64,000 nucleotides of DNA from Azotobacter beijerinckii (lineage in GTDB: Bacteria > Pseudomonadota > Gammaproteobacteria > Pseudomonadales > Pseudomonadaceae). The stretch covers positions 62,001 through 126,000 of the forward strand of contig NZ_FOFJ01000004.1 in assembly GCF_900110885.1 (NCBI RefSeq), read 5' to 3'. Positions 10,801 through 21,386 of the stretch are shown piece after piece. The notes under the pieces were generated by a model. It saw nothing but the letters and a program-made list of their open reading frames with translations. It had not been told where the DNA came from and made no database searches. Every line of letters starts with the position of its first letter. Within the stretch, counting starts at the first letter, position 1. The position numbers were made by a program, and so were the translations under genes.

Positions 10801-11226
10801 GTCTGGCTGGCCAACCGCCAGTTGGCCAGACTGCACGGTCGCTACCAGTTGGCGCGCAAGGCCGATGGCGAGCTGGAGCTGGAGGTGGTCGATACCTGGC
10901 AGGCCGATGTCGCCCGCGACACCCGCACCCTCTCCGGCGGCGAGAGCTTTCTGGTCAGCCTGGCGCTGGCCCTGGCGCTGTCCGACCTGGTCAGCCACAC
11001 GACTAGCATCGACTCGCTGTTTCTCGACGAGGGCTTCGGCACCCTCGACGGGGAAACCCTGGAGGTCGCCCTGGATGCCCTGGACAGTCTCAACGCCAGC
11101 GGCAAGACCATCGGGGTGATCAGCCATGTCGAGGCGCTCAAGGAGCGCATCCCGGTGCAGCTCCGGGTGAGCAAGGGCGTGGGTCTGGGCTACAGCAGCC
11201 TGGAGCGGCGCTTCGCCGTGTCCTGA
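7807..11226 (+). CDS. sbcC: exonuclease subunit SbcC (Rad50-like ATPase)
   Basis: The SMC-like ATPase partner of SbcD, 1139 residues. Walker A is GPTGAGKTT at 37-45. Long Q/E/R/A-rich coiled coils run from about 190 to 540 and from 560 to 960. The zinc-hook CPLC lies at Cys548 and Cys551, at the apex of the coil. The ABC signature LSGGESF is near 1042, followed by Walker B SLFLDEGFG near 1072. Two molecules dimerise through the hook and gate DNA access to SbcD. The start is the ATG overlapping the sbcD stop. Length and domain order are normal. Confidence 0.96.
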   Translation: MKILSLRLKNLNSLKGEWKIDFREAPFKGNGLFAITGPTGAGKTTLLDAICLALYHRTPRMDRLSKESNQLMTRHTAECLAEVEFEVKGQGYRAFWSQRRARDKVDGALQMPKVELAAADGTLLADKVGDKLAQIEALTGLDFARFTRSMLLAQGGFAAFLEADAKSRAELLEQLTGTEIYGRISQRVYAHAKQAGEALELLKARAGGVELLDEAQRGALAAEAAGLSAQEEPLLAHQGELQRQRQWLDRLAQAEAHQAQAGENCRAAEQALGEAAPQLARLAAGEPALRLQPAWLAWQQARQQLQQGERSREQILGERRQALAEVSLRLWQASQAAGQIAEAARSKESALRRQVRELQERLAVQPRHAELGGCLGAWRGQFANRRQRCMEIAELAGRRQVEQAALVELAGRLDSWARQLDAMRGQLAVARSAEGDCRQRLDILLDGQSEGVLRQHWQQLMGQRNLLEQLERIALDLDRLDAQLAASDRERAEQQLLQTEKAAQRDGLRQRFLELEQQIDDKQKLLEQETRIQALEAYRARLQPDEACPLCGSREHPAIAAYQALDVSATQQALQERQAERDGVRTASERLSAELAALDADLKRTRQRLEQGQAERAQLLQRWQRLAGELDAPLAGPPALAERKRQVAEHLAASEQRLQQLDGLKSALEDARNQRLALERQCADGERELARLEERRQGGETGLQSLAERLCRCEAQLQQDEAVLAEALALFGHALPADEDAWLAAREAEWQAWQGDQERLQQLGRDLSLQCRAVEIAGDQAALWQRRWQELGEAGRPVLVLDDPQAALDRAEAALQVARRLADELGGRLQSLDEALQGQHRQFEACSDDWRAQLAQSPFVDEAAFLAARLEEAERGALQALRTRLERGQTEALALRAVAEQAVAELRGEPATEVSASELAAQLQVLAEQLKALAQRQGELRATLAADDERRLGQQALFAAIAARQGEYDLWQRLNGLIGSADGAKYRKFAQGLTLDHLVWLANRQLARLHGRYQLARKADGELELEVVDTWQADVARDTRTLSGGESFLVSLALALALSDLVSHTTSIDSLFLDEGFGTLDGETLEVALDALDSLNASGKTIGVISHVEALKERIPVQLRVSKGVGLGYSSLERRFAVS

Positions 11227-11391
11227 GTCAGGGTCTGCAAGGATGGCGTGAAATATGCTTGAGGCTGGTCGGCACGGCGAATTCGCGGAGCCGGCCGGTT
11301 CGCCGCACCAGCAGCGGGCAACGGTCGCCCTGTCGCGCAACCGTAACCAATCTTCTGTAAACAGCTGCCATCGCAACGCGGAGCCCGTGGT

Positions 11392-11622
11392 ATGTCCACC
11401 CTGACCGAACTCGCCCAACAGATCGCCCAACTCTATCCTCTCGAGGACCAGCGAGGCGGCAAGCGCTATCGCGTGGTCGACGAATTGGCGGGAATGACCG
11501 AGCTGGAGGAGGTCGGCGGTGCGCCGCGCTATATCCGCACCGCCGATCTGAAGGATCGCCGGCTGTGGGTCCTCGCCGCCGACAGCTGGCCCGAGCGCCG
11601 GCGGCGCGGCGGCCACCGCTGA
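11392..11622 (+). CDS. small conserved-looking hypothetical protein
   Basis: A 76-residue polar protein with no signal or membrane segment. It has mixed charged helices at the N-terminus (TELAQQIAQLYPLED) and a tail rich in Arg (RRRRGGHR). Codon use is normal for the window. It starts at an ATG with GGAG about 10 nt upstream, and follows sbcC by 165 bp. I do not recognise a family. It is convergent with the TerC-type gene, from which it is separated by a large inverted repeat. Confidence 0.6.
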   Translation: MSTLTELAQQIAQLYPLEDQRGGKRYRVVDELAGMTELEEVGGAPRYIRTADLKDRRLWVLAADSWPERRRRGGHR

Positions 11623-11642
11623 GCTTGGTGGCCTGTTTGGTC

Positions 11643-11771
11643 GGTTCGATTAGTCAATTTCGGCGCCCGAGGCCTCGATACTGCGTGGCCGCTCCTCGCC
11701 ATAGCTCGGCTATGACTCGTCGCGGCGCCTTGTCTCGAAAGCCCGGTCATCCGAACCTGAGTTAATCAACC
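11643..11771. repeat. 129-nt symmetric imperfect palindrome between convergent genes
   Basis: The left arm starts GGTTCGATTAG and the right arm ends with the complement of GGTTGATTAAC, 64 nt on either side of a centre at 11707. The inner core ATAGC-TCG-GCTAT is perfect and is flanked by CTCGcC/GaCGAG and GCCGC/GCGGC pairs. Overall arm identity is roughly 65 percent by eye. It fills the gap between the stop of the 76-residue gene and the stop of the TerC-type gene. It could act as a bidirectional terminator or be a MITE/REP-like dispersed element; the sequence alone does not decide. Confidence 0.65.
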
Positions 11772-11785
11772 AACCGCACAGGCCG

Positions 11786-13345
11786 CTAGACCGGGCGCGG
11801 CGGCTCCAGCAGCATGCGGGTGATCCGCCGCTCCTTCACTTCGCTGACCCTCAGCCGCCAGCCGCGGTAGCTCAGCGCGTCGCCGGTCGCCGGCAGGCGG
11901 TCGAGCAGGCTCATGGCCAGCCCCGCCAGGGTCTGGTAGTCGTCGGTGGCCTGGGCCTGGAAGCCCAGGCGCCGGCCGAGCAGCGCCAGGCCGATGGCAC
12001 CGCTGACCTCGTAGACGCCGTCGCGCTCGATCACGTCCGGCCCTTCCATCTCGCTGGCATCCGGCAGTTCGCCGGCGATCGCCTCGAGAATGTCGGTGAG
12101 GGTCAGCAGGCCCTCGAAGTGGCCGAACTCGTTGACTACGAAGGCCACGTGGGTGGAGGCCTGGCGCATCTGTTCGAGGGCATTGAGCACCGAGCAGCCG
12201 TCCGGCAGGTTGAGCGGCTGGCGCACCAGTTGCTCGATGTCCGGATGCGCGCCCTGCAGCAGGGCGCGCAGCAGCTCCTTCTTGTGCACGTAGCCGAGGG
12301 GTTCGTCGATGGCCGCGGTGCGTGCCACCACCAGCCGCGAATGGGGCGAATCGAGCAGTTGCTGGCGGATCTGCGCCTCGTCGGCGTCGAGGGCGATGTG
12401 GTCGACCTGCATGCGGTCGGTCATCGCGGTGGCGATGGGCCGTTCGGCCAGGTGCAGCACGCCGCTGATCATCACCCGCTCGCGGCGGCCGAACGGCGCG
12501 CGGTCGGCTTCGTTGCCCTTGAGCAGGTCGGCGATCTCCTCGCCGACCTCTTCGGCCTCCAGTTGGTGCCCGCCGAGCAGGCGCAGCACCGCGTGGGCGG
12601 TGCGCTCGCGCCGCGTGCGCCGGCCCTGCAGCTGTTTCTTGCGGCGCCAGCGGGCCAGCTGGTTGAACACTTCGATGAGGATCGAGAAGCCGATCGCCGC
12701 GTACAGGTAGCCCTTGGGAATGTGGAAGCCGAAGCCCTCCGCGGTGAGGCTGAAGCCGATCATCATCAGAAAGCCCAGGCACAGCATGATCACCGTGGGG
12801 TGGGCGTTGACGAAGGCGGTCAGCGGCTTGCTGGCGGCGATCATCAGGCCGATGGAGATCACCACGGCGAGCATCATGATCTCGAGCTGCTCGACCATGC
12901 CGACGGCGGTGATCACCGCGTCCAGGGAGAACACCGCATCGAGCACGACGATCTGCGCCACCACCGGCCAGAAGCGGGCGTAGGCCCGGCTGCCGGACTG
13001 CGCGTGGGTGTGGCCCTCGAGGCGTTCGTGCAACTCCATGGTGGCCTTGAAGAGCAGGAACACGCCGCCCAGCAGCATGATCAGGTCGCGCCCGGAGAAG
13101 CTCTTGCCCAGGATCGAGAGCAGCGGCTCGGTCAGGGTCACCAGCCAGGAGATGCTGGCCAGCAGGCCCAGGCGCATGACCAGCGCCAGGGACAGGCCGA
13201 TGATTCGCGCGCGGTCGCGCCGCTCGGGCGGCAGCTTGTCGGCGAGGATGGCGATGAACACCAGGTTGTCGATGCCGAGCACGATCTCCAGCACGATCAG
13301 GGTCAGCAGGCCTAGCCAGGCCGTGGGGTCAGCCAGCCATTCCAT
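11786..13345 (-). CDS. TerC-family membrane protein with CBS and CorC/HlyC domains
   Basis: A 519-residue YegH/YoaE-type protein. Residues 1-235 are a TerC membrane domain of about seven helices with acidic residues typical of metal-handling members ([12 protein letters not shown] near 20, [16 protein letters not shown] near 130). A linker follows, then a tandem CBS pair (about 300-425) and a C-terminal CorC_HlyC transporter-associated domain (about 430-515). TerC proteins are linked to Mn export and metalation of exported enzymes; CBS domains usually sense nucleotides. It is monocistronic, with a 248-bp upstream gap in which I could not recognise a yybP-ykoY riboswitch. Confidence 0.9.
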   Translation of the reverse strand: MEWLADPTAWLGLLTLIVLEIVLGIDNLVFIAILADKLPPERRDRARIIGLSLALVMRLGLLASISWLVTLTEPLLSILGKSFSGRDLIMLLGGVFLLFKATMELHERLEGHTHAQSGSRAYARFWPVVAQIVVLDAVFSLDAVITAVGMVEQLEIMMLAVVISIGLMIAASKPLTAFVNAHPTVIMLCLGFLMMIGFSLTAEGFGFHIPKGYLYAAIGFSILIEVFNQLARWRRKKQLQGRRTRRERTAHAVLRLLGGHQLEAEEVGEEIADLLKGNEADRAPFGRRERVMISGVLHLAERPIATAMTDRMQVDHIALDADEAQIRQQLLDSPHSRLVVARTAAIDEPLGYVHKKELLRALLQGAHPDIEQLVRQPLNLPDGCSVLNALEQMRQASTHVAFVVNEFGHFEGLLTLTDILEAIAGELPDASEMEGPDVIERDGVYEVSGAIGLALLGRRLGFQAQATDDYQTLAGLAMSLLDRLPATGDALSYRGWRLRVSEVKERRITRMLLEPPRPV

Positions 13346-13593
13346 GGGCGGTTACCTTGCTTGCGAGAGAGAGGAGGAGGGCGCCTGCGGCCTTCCGGCG
13401 GGGGCGGGAGGCCAGCGGGCGAACGCATTCGTTCGTGGGGGAAAGACCGGGCCGACCCGGGGAGGAGCGCCGCCCCGCGGGAAGGCGAGGCGGCTGACGA
13501 CAGGCGTTGTCCATGTGCGACCGATCAATAGGGAGGAACGTGCATCCTACGGCATCGATGCGGCGTCGCTAAGCGCGCAAGCGTAACCGTTTC

Positions 13594-14589
13594 TTAGCGG
13601 CAGGCCTGCCAGCGTTCTTCCCGCCAGCGGCGCCGGGCCTCAAGGTCGAGGAAGGTCCAGGCGATGAAGCGGCTCTGCTTCTGCCCCTGGGCCATGGGCA
13701 CGACGCGCACCTCGGTGGCCCCGGCCTTGTTCAGCGCGGCCTGGGCGGCGGGCAGGTTGGCGGCCTTGGAGAGCAGGCTGCTGAACCAGTAGACCTGCCC
13801 GGCGAACTGCGCGCTTTCCGCGATCATCCGCCCGACGAAGGCGGCCTCGCCGCCGGGACAGTGCAGTTCGGCGCCCTGGCCGCCGAAGTTCAGCAGCGGC
13901 AGCTTGCGCTTGGGGTCGAGCTTGCCGAGGTTGCGCCATTTGCGCCGGCTGCCGCGGGTGGCTTCCTCCGCCGTGGCGTGGAAGGGCGGGTTGCAGAGGC
14001 TCAGGTCGAAGCGTTCGTCGGCCTGCAGCAGGCCCTGGAAGAGGTGCGCGGGATCGGCCTGGCGGCGCAGCCGGATGGCCCCTTCCAGCGCGTTGGCGCG
14101 GACGATGACCTCTGCCGAGGCGAGGGCGGTCGGGTCGATGTCGGTGCCGAGAAAGCGCCAGCCGTACTCGCGATGGCCGATCAGCGGGTAGATGCAGTTG
14201 GCGCCGACGCCGATGTCCAGCACCTGCAGCGCCGCGCCGTGCGGGATCGCCCCGCCGTGGTCGGCGGCCAGCAGGTCGGCGAGGCCGTGCAGGTAGTCGG
14301 CGCGGCCGGGAATCGGCGGGCACAGGTAGCCGGGCGGGATATCCCAGTGGCGGATGCCGTAGTGGTCGGCGAGCAGGGCACGGTTGAGGGTCTTGACCGC
14401 GTCCGGATTGGCGAAGTCGATGCTCTGCTTGCCGTAGGGGTTGAGGATGACGAAGGCGGCGAGCGCCGGGTGGCGGCGGATCAGCGCGGGGAAGTCGTAG
14501 CGGCCTTGGTGACGGTTGCGCGGGTGCAGCGAACTCGGGCGTTCCGGCGGCTGCGCGGGGGGCGACGGGGGACGGGGCTGGCTGGGCAT
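13594..14589 (-). CDS. rlmF: 23S rRNA (adenine-1618-N6)-methyltransferase RlmF
   Basis: A 331-residue SAM methyltransferase that modifies A1618 of 23S rRNA. It has the family block [12 protein letters not shown] near residue 22, the SAM motif [14 protein letters not shown], the N6-adenine catalytic NPPFH, and the RlmF-specific [14 protein letters not shown]. The first 20 residues are a Pro-rich extension ([12 protein letters not shown]), a common low-complexity start in this family. It lies alone between the TerC-type gene and valS, all on the minus strand. Confidence 0.93.
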   Translation of the reverse strand: MPSQPRPPSPPAQPPERPSSLHPRNRHQGRYDFPALIRRHPALAAFVILNPYGKQSIDFANPDAVKTLNRALLADHYGIRHWDIPPGYLCPPIPGRADYLHGLADLLAADHGGAIPHGAALQVLDIGVGANCIYPLIGHREYGWRFLGTDIDPTALASAEVIVRANALEGAIRLRRQADPAHLFQGLLQADERFDLSLCNPPFHATAEEATRGSRRKWRNLGKLDPKRKLPLLNFGGQGAELHCPGGEAAFVGRMIAESAQFAGQVYWFSSLLSKAANLPAAQAALNKAGATEVRVVPMAQGQKQSRFIAWTFLDLEARRRWREERWQACR

Positions 14590-14724
14590 TGCGGGAGGCT
14601 AGCGGTGGGTTGGGTGACGGATTGTCCCACAACTCGGGCCGCTGCGCCGCCCGGTGCCGCTATTCGGCGGGCACCGGGGGGTAGCCGAGGAAGGCCAGCG
14701 GCGGGCGCCGCTGGCCGGTCGCTA

Positions 14725-17559
14725 TCAGAGCGTGGCGATGCGGGCGCGCTGCTCGCCCAGTTTGGCCAGGGCCTGCTCGGCCTCGCTCAGCTTGGCGCGC
14801 TCCTTGGCGATCACCTCGGCGGGGGCCTTGTCGACGAAGCTGGCGTTGCCCAACTTGCCGCCGACGCGCTTGACCTCGCCGTCCAGGCGCTGGATTTCCT
14901 TGTCCAGGCGGGCCAGTTCGGCGTCTTTGTCGATCAGCCCGGCCATCGGCACCAGCACCTGCATCTCGCCGACCAGCGCGGTGGCGGCCAGCGGCGCTTC
15001 CTCGCCCTCGGCCAGTACGCGGATCGACTCCAGCTTGGCCAGCTTGGCCAGCAGCGGCTCGTTCTCGGCGAGGCGGCGACGGTCGCCGGCCGAGGCGTTG
15101 TTGAGCACCACGTCGATGCGCTTGGCCATCGAGATGTTCATCTCGCCGCGGATCTGCCGCACGCCGAGCATCAGCGCCTTGATCCACTCGATGTCGTCCT
15201 CGGCGGCCTCGTCGAGGCGCGCCTCGTCGGCCACCGGCCAGGGCTGCAGCATCAGGGTCGGGCCGGACTTGCCGGCCAGCGGTGCGAGGCGCTGCCAGAT
15301 TTCCTCGGTGATGAAGGGCATGAAGGGGTGCGCCAGGCGCAGCGCGGTTTCCAGTACCCGCACCAGGGTGCGGCGGGTGCCGCGCTGGCGGGAGGCCGGG
15401 GCGTTCTCGTCCCAGAGCACCGGCTTGACCAGTTCCAGGTACCAGGCGCAGTACTGGTCCCAGACGAACTCGTAGAGCGCCTGGGCGGCGAGGTCGAAGC
15501 GGAAGGCGTCGAGCTGGCGGGTCACCTCCTGCTCGGTGCGCTGCAGCTGGGAGACGATCCAGCGGTCCACCGGGGACAGCTCGACCGGCTCGCCGGCGGC
15601 GCCGCAATCCTTGCCCTCGGTGTTCTCGAAGACGAAGTTGGCGGCGTTCCAGACCTTGTTGCAGAAGTTGCGGTAGCCCTCGACCCGGCCCATGTCGAAC
15701 TTGATGTCGCGGCCGGTGGAGGCCAGCGAGCAGAAGGTGAAGCGCAGCGCGTCGGTGCCGTAGCTGGCGATGCCTTCGGGGAATTCGGCGCGGGTCTGTT
15801 TGGCGATCTTCTCGGCGAGCTTGGGCTGCATCATGCCGCTGGTGCGCTTGGTCAGCAGGGTGTCGAGGCCGATGCCGTCGACGATGTCCAGCGGGTCGAG
15901 GACGTTGCCCTTGGACTTGGACATCTTCTGGCCCTGGGCATCGCGCACCAGGCCGTGGACGTAGACGGTCTTGAAGGGGATCTGCCCGGTCAGGTGCAGG
16001 GACATCATGATCATCCGGGCGACCCAGAAGAAGATGATGTCGAAGCCGGTGACCAGCACGTCGGTGGGGTGGAAGGTCTTGAGGAAGTCGGTCTGCGCAG
16101 GCCAGCCGAGGGTGGAGAAGGTCCACAGGCCGGAGCTGAACCAGGTGTCCAGCACGTCCTCGTCCTGGCGCAGCGGCTCGTCGTTGCGGATCGCGTACTT
16201 GCTGCGCACCTCCGCCTCGTCGCGGCCGACGTAGGCGTTGCCGGCCTCGTCGTACCAGGCCGGGATGCGGTGGCCCCACCAGAGTTGGCGGCTGATGCAC
16301 CAGTCTTGGATGTCGCGCATCCAGGAGAAGTACATGTTCTCGTACTGCCTGGGCACGAACTGGATGGCGCCGTCTTCCACGGCCTTGATGGCCTTCTCGG
16401 CTAGCGGCTTGGTGGAGACGTACCACTGGTCGGTCAGCCAGGGTTCGATGATGCTCCCGGAGCGGTCGCCGCGCGGCACCTTCAGCGCATGGTCGTCGAT
16501 CTTCTCCAGAAGGCCCATGCCGTCGAAGTCGGCGACGATGGCCTTGCGCGCGTCGAAGCGGTCCATGCCGGCATAGCTATCCGGCAGGGTCGGATCGATA
16601 CGCGCGTTCGGCGTGCCGTCGATGTCGAACACCTGAGCCTGGGCCAGGACGCCGGCGTTCTTGTCGAAGATGTTGATCAGCGGCAGGTGGTGGCGCTTGC
16701 CGACCTCGTAATCGTTGAAGTCGTGAGCCGGGGTGATCTTCACGCAGCCGGTGCCGAACTCGCGGTCGACGTAGTCGTCGGCGACGATCGGGATCAGGCG
16801 GTTGACCAGTGGCAGCAGCACGTGGCGGCCGATCAGGTCCTGGTAGCGCTCGTCCTCCGGATGCACGGCGACGGCGGCGTCGCCCAGCATGGTTTCCGGA
16901 CGGGTGGTGGCGACCACCAGGTAGGTCTTGCCCTCGGCGGTGCGGGCGCCGTCGGCCAGCGGGTAGCGCAGCTGCCAGAGGTGGCCCTTCTCGTCGTGGT
17001 TTTCCACTTCCAGGTCGGAGATCGCGGTGTGCAGCTTGGTGTCCCAGTTGACCAGGCGCTTGCCGCGGTAGATCAGGCCATCCTCATGGAGGCGCACGAA
17101 GGCTTCCTTGACCGCTTCGGAGAGGCCCTCGTCCATGGTGAAGCGCTCCCGCGACCAGTCCACCGAGCTGCCCAGGCGGCGGATCTGCCGGGTGATGGTG
17201 CCGCCGGACTCCTCCTTCCACTCCCAGACCTTGTCGAGGAACTTCTCGCGGCCGAGGTCGTGGCGGCTGACGCCCTGGGCGGCCAGCTGGCGCTCCACCA
17301 CCATCTGGGTGGCGATGCCGGCGTGGTCGGTGCCCGGCTGCCACAGGGTGTTGCGGCCCTGCATGCGGCGGAAGCGGATCAGCGCGTCCATGATCGCGTT
17401 GTTGAAGCCATGGCCCATGTGCAGGCTGCCGGTGACGTTCGGCGGCGGGATCATGATGGTGTAGGGCTCGCCGCTGCCCTGCGGGGCGAAGTAGTTCTTC
17501 GACTCCCATTCGGTGTACCAACGGGATTCAATGGCGTGCGGCTGGTAGGTCTTGTCCAT
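14725..17559 (-). CDS. valS: valyl-tRNA synthetase
   Basis: A class I aminoacyl-tRNA synthetase charging tRNA-Val, 944 residues. The HIGH-type motif is HMGHG near residue 48 (after PPPNVTGSL). The CP1 editing domain spans about 190-400 ([24 protein letters not shown]). KMSKS is intact ([12 protein letters not shown]), then come the anticodon-binding domain and the C-terminal coiled-coil arm (about 880-944). I chose MDKTYQPH at 17559. A start at 17694 would add 45 residues unrelated to ValS that lie in the intergenic region. Confidence 0.97.
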   Translation of the reverse strand: MDKTYQPHAIESRWYTEWESKNYFAPQGSGEPYTIMIPPPNVTGSLHMGHGFNNAIMDALIRFRRMQGRNTLWQPGTDHAGIATQMVVERQLAAQGVSRHDLGREKFLDKVWEWKEESGGTITRQIRRLGSSVDWSRERFTMDEGLSEAVKEAFVRLHEDGLIYRGKRLVNWDTKLHTAISDLEVENHDEKGHLWQLRYPLADGARTAEGKTYLVVATTRPETMLGDAAVAVHPEDERYQDLIGRHVLLPLVNRLIPIVADDYVDREFGTGCVKITPAHDFNDYEVGKRHHLPLINIFDKNAGVLAQAQVFDIDGTPNARIDPTLPDSYAGMDRFDARKAIVADFDGMGLLEKIDDHALKVPRGDRSGSIIEPWLTDQWYVSTKPLAEKAIKAVEDGAIQFVPRQYENMYFSWMRDIQDWCISRQLWWGHRIPAWYDEAGNAYVGRDEAEVRSKYAIRNDEPLRQDEDVLDTWFSSGLWTFSTLGWPAQTDFLKTFHPTDVLVTGFDIIFFWVARMIMMSLHLTGQIPFKTVYVHGLVRDAQGQKMSKSKGNVLDPLDIVDGIGLDTLLTKRTSGMMQPKLAEKIAKQTRAEFPEGIASYGTDALRFTFCSLASTGRDIKFDMGRVEGYRNFCNKVWNAANFVFENTEGKDCGAAGEPVELSPVDRWIVSQLQRTEQEVTRQLDAFRFDLAAQALYEFVWDQYCAWYLELVKPVLWDENAPASRQRGTRRTLVRVLETALRLAHPFMPFITEEIWQRLAPLAGKSGPTLMLQPWPVADEARLDEAAEDDIEWIKALMLGVRQIRGEMNISMAKRIDVVLNNASAGDRRRLAENEPLLAKLAKLESIRVLAEGEEAPLAATALVGEMQVLVPMAGLIDKDAELARLDKEIQRLDGEVKRVGGKLGNASFVDKAPAEVIAKERAKLSEAEQALAKLGEQRARIATL

Positions 17560-17695
17560 GCGGAGGAAACCCTTATAAGACGGCTGATCTGGGGGAACCG
17601 GGGAGTATAAAGGCAAACCCGTGCCTGTGGGCTGTATCCCTGCACGTCCAGGCGGGCGATCCCGATGGTCGGATTTCGCCGTCGGCGGCGACACT

Positions 17696-18031
17696 CTAGG
17701 AGTGGCGCGAGGCGAGCAGGCGCTCTAGGCGAATCTCGAGGCGGCGCTTCAGTTCGGCCTCGATCTGCGGCAGGAAGTCGTCGATGACTTCCTGCAGGAC
17801 CAGCTGGCTCTCGGTGCGCAGGGTCTGCTCCAGGCTGGGCGGAGACGGGGTGGGGCGGGGTTCTTCCCCATCCTCTTCGAGGGTGACGATCTCCGAAAGC
17901 AGCGGGATCTCGTCGGCACCGAGGGTTTCGGTGAGCAGCGGCGGCAACAGGTCTTCGTCCAGCAGATCGCGGATCGATTGCAGGTCGTCCAGCAGGTGGG
18001 CGGTGTCCGGCTTGGGTTTCAGGCTGTCCAT
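17696..18031 (-). CDS. conserved hypothetical protein between holC and valS
   Basis: A 111-residue acidic soluble protein: an N-terminal helix with [15 protein letters not shown], a Pro-rich linker ([14 protein letters not shown]), and a C-terminal amphipathic coiled-coil-like helix ([24 protein letters not shown]). The same position between holC and valS is occupied by a hypothetical gene in pseudomonads. It follows holC by 6 bp, so the two are cotranscribed. No catalytic motif is visible. A role linked to the polymerase chi subunit is possible but not supported by the sequence. Confidence 0.8.
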   Translation of the reverse strand: MDSLKPKPDTAHLLDDLQSIRDLLDEDLLPPLLTETLGADEIPLLSEIVTLEEDGEEPRPTPSPPSLEQTLRTESQLVLQEVIDDFLPQIEAELKRRLEIRLERLLASRHS

Positions 18032-18037
18032 AGGTCG

Positions 18038-18466
18038 TCAGATGCGCGGCAGGCGGTGATCCTGCAAAGGATAGCCGCGCTCGCGGTAGACGCGGTAGTT
18101 GGTGCGCGAGGCCTGACGGATGGCCGGCTCGCTCACCACCAGCTCGGCGATCCGCTCGAAGCGCTCGCAGAAGGGCGGCACGACGAGGGCCAGGTTGATC
18201 AACAGGTCGTGGTGGCTGCCGGGATCGTCGCCCAGGCCGAGGGTGATCGGCGCGTCGGCATCCTCCTCGGTCGCGCCGTGGGGCAGGAAGGCTTCGTCCT
18301 TGAAGCTCCACAGCTGCTCGTTCAGCGCATCGCGCTGGGCCGCGTCCTGGCAGTGCAGATAGATGCGGTGCCCCAGGCGCCAGGCCTTTTCCGTCAGCTT
18401 GCAGGCGAAGGCGAGGCGCGTCGCCGGGTCTGCGGAGGGCAGGATGTAGAAGTCGACCTGGGGCAT
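18038..18466 (-). CDS. holC: DNA polymerase III chi subunit
   Basis: A 142-residue HolC protein, the chi component of the clamp-loader that binds SSB through its C-terminal peptide. Family features are VDFYILP at the N-terminus, FACKLTEKAWRLGHRIYLH, the LWSFKDEAFLPHG segment, and a C-terminal RERGYPLQDHRLPRI. The ATG at 18466 has GGACTCC upstream rather than a textbook Shine-Dalgarno. It lies 43 bp after pepA and 6 bp before the next gene, matching the pepA-holC-hypothetical-valS order seen in pseudomonads. Confidence 0.93.
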   Translation of the reverse strand: MPQVDFYILPSADPATRLAFACKLTEKAWRLGHRIYLHCQDAAQRDALNEQLWSFKDEAFLPHGATEEDADAPITLGLGDDPGSHHDLLINLALVVPPFCERFERIAELVVSEPAIRQASRTNYRVYRERGYPLQDHRLPRI

Positions 18467-18509
18467 GGAGTCCTCGGTTGCGGGAGCGGGCAGGCCGCTC
18501 CCGCGTCCC

Positions 18510-20093
<1,584 letters not shown>

Positions 20094-20264
20094 CTATCGG
20101 CGTTGGCGTCGGGTTCGGAGTCCTTCCATGTCGGGGAAACGGCGCTTCGCTGCCCGGTCCGGCCTTCGCTTGCCGCCTGTGCGACGGCCTGGGAGGCAGC
20201 GGGTCGGCTCAGGCAGCTAGTGTGAGCGCAGCGGCTTGAGCCTGACAACCCTGGAGTGTCTGGT

Positions 20265-21386
20265 TTGATCATCCCTCGTTATCTTTCCCGTGAGCTGCTC
20301 ATGACGCTGAGCGCGGTCAGTGCCGTGCTGCTGGTGATCATCATGAGCGGCCGCTTCATCAAGTACCTGGCGCAGGCGGCCCAGGGGCAGCTTGATCCGG
20401 GTGTGTTGCTGCAGATCATGTTCTACCGGATACCCAGCTTCCTGGAGTTGATTCTGCCGCTGGGGCTGTTCCTCGGTATCCTGCTGGCCTACGGCCGACT
20501 CTATCTCGACAGCGAGATGACCGTGCTGGCGGCGGCCGGGATGAGTCCGCAGCGCCTGGCCGCCTATACCCTGGTGCCGGTCATTCCGGTCGCCGCGCTG
20601 GTCGCCTGGATGAGCCTGGGGCTGGCGCCCCAGGGGATACGGATGATGGAGCAGCTGCTCAACGAGCAGGAGGCCCTGACCGAGTTCGATACCCTGGTGC
20701 CGGGGCGTTTTCAGACCATGAAGGACGGCTCGCGGGTGACCTATGTCGAGGATTTGACCGACGACCGCACCGAGCTTTCCAGCGTGTTCATCAGCGAGAA
20801 GCGGATGTCCCACGATGGTGATAAGGAGCGCGGTATCACCGTGCTGGTGGCGGAGGGCGGTCGCCAGGAGGTGCGGGAGGACGGCAGTCGCTACCTGATT
20901 CTGCAAAACGGCTATCGCTATGATGGCAACCCCGGGCAGGCCGACTACCGGGTGATTCGCTACGACACCTATGGCGTGCTGCTGGCCAAACCGGCGGTGA
21001 GCAGCGAGATCAACGAGCGCGAGGCGATCCCCACCGGCGAGCTGATCGGCAGCGAGCTGCCGCGCCACCAGGCCGAACTGCAATGGCGCCTTTCCCTGCC
21101 TTTGCTGGTGTTCGTGGTCACCGTGCTGGCGGTGCCGCTGGCAAGGGTTAACCCCCGCCAGGGCCGTTTTCTCAAGCTGCTGCCGGCGATCCTTCTCTAC
21201 ATGGCCTATCTGGCCACGTTGATCTCCGTTCGCGGTGCGCTGGAGAAGGGCCGGATCCCGATGCTGATCGGCCTCTGGTGGGTTCACGGGATCTTCCTGC
21301 TGATCGGTCTGGGGCTGCTGTTCTGGGAGCCCTTGAGTCTGCGACTGGCAAGCCGGCGTGCCGCGCGGGGTCCGAGTCATGGGTAA
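20265..21386 (+). CDS. lptF: LPS export ABC transporter permease LptF
   Basis: An inner-membrane permease of the LptB2FG extractor that lifts LPS out of the inner membrane and passes it to LptC. It is about 373 residues, with three N-terminal transmembrane helices, a periplasmic beta-jellyroll region (about 120-255) and three C-terminal helices. I favour a TTG start at 20265 (reading M-IIPRYLSRELL). It puts GGAG 8 nt upstream and gives the typical LptF N-terminus. The GTG at 20256 lies inside that Shine-Dalgarno. The stop overlaps lptG by 8 nt. Confidence 0.93.
   Translation: MIIPRYLSRELLMTLSAVSAVLLVIIMSGRFIKYLAQAAQGQLDPGVLLQIMFYRIPSFLELILPLGLFLGILLAYGRLYLDSEMTVLAAAGMSPQRLAAYTLVPVIPVAALVAWMSLGLAPQGIRMMEQLLNEQEALTEFDTLVPGRFQTMKDGSRVTYVEDLTDDRTELSSVFISEKRMSHDGDKERGITVLVAEGGRQEVREDGSRYLILQNGYRYDGNPGQADYRVIRYDTYGVLLAKPAVSSEINEREAIPTGELIGSELPRHQAELQWRLSLPLLVFVVTVLAVPLARVNPRQGRFLKLLPAILLYMAYLATLISVRGALEKGRIPMLIGLWWVHGIFLLIGLGLLFWEPLSLRLASRRAARGPSHG

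Noticed and set aside
8464..11616. A 1050-codon open frame antisense to sbcC
   Set aside because: The sense strand encodes a complete SbcC with all motifs; the antisense frame is low-complexity, Gln/Leu-rich and arises from GC-rich codon bias.
13346..13593. A possible Mn riboswitch (yybP-ykoY) upstream of the TerC-type gene
   Set aside because: The family is often riboswitch-controlled, but I could not find the conserved loops in the 248-bp leader.
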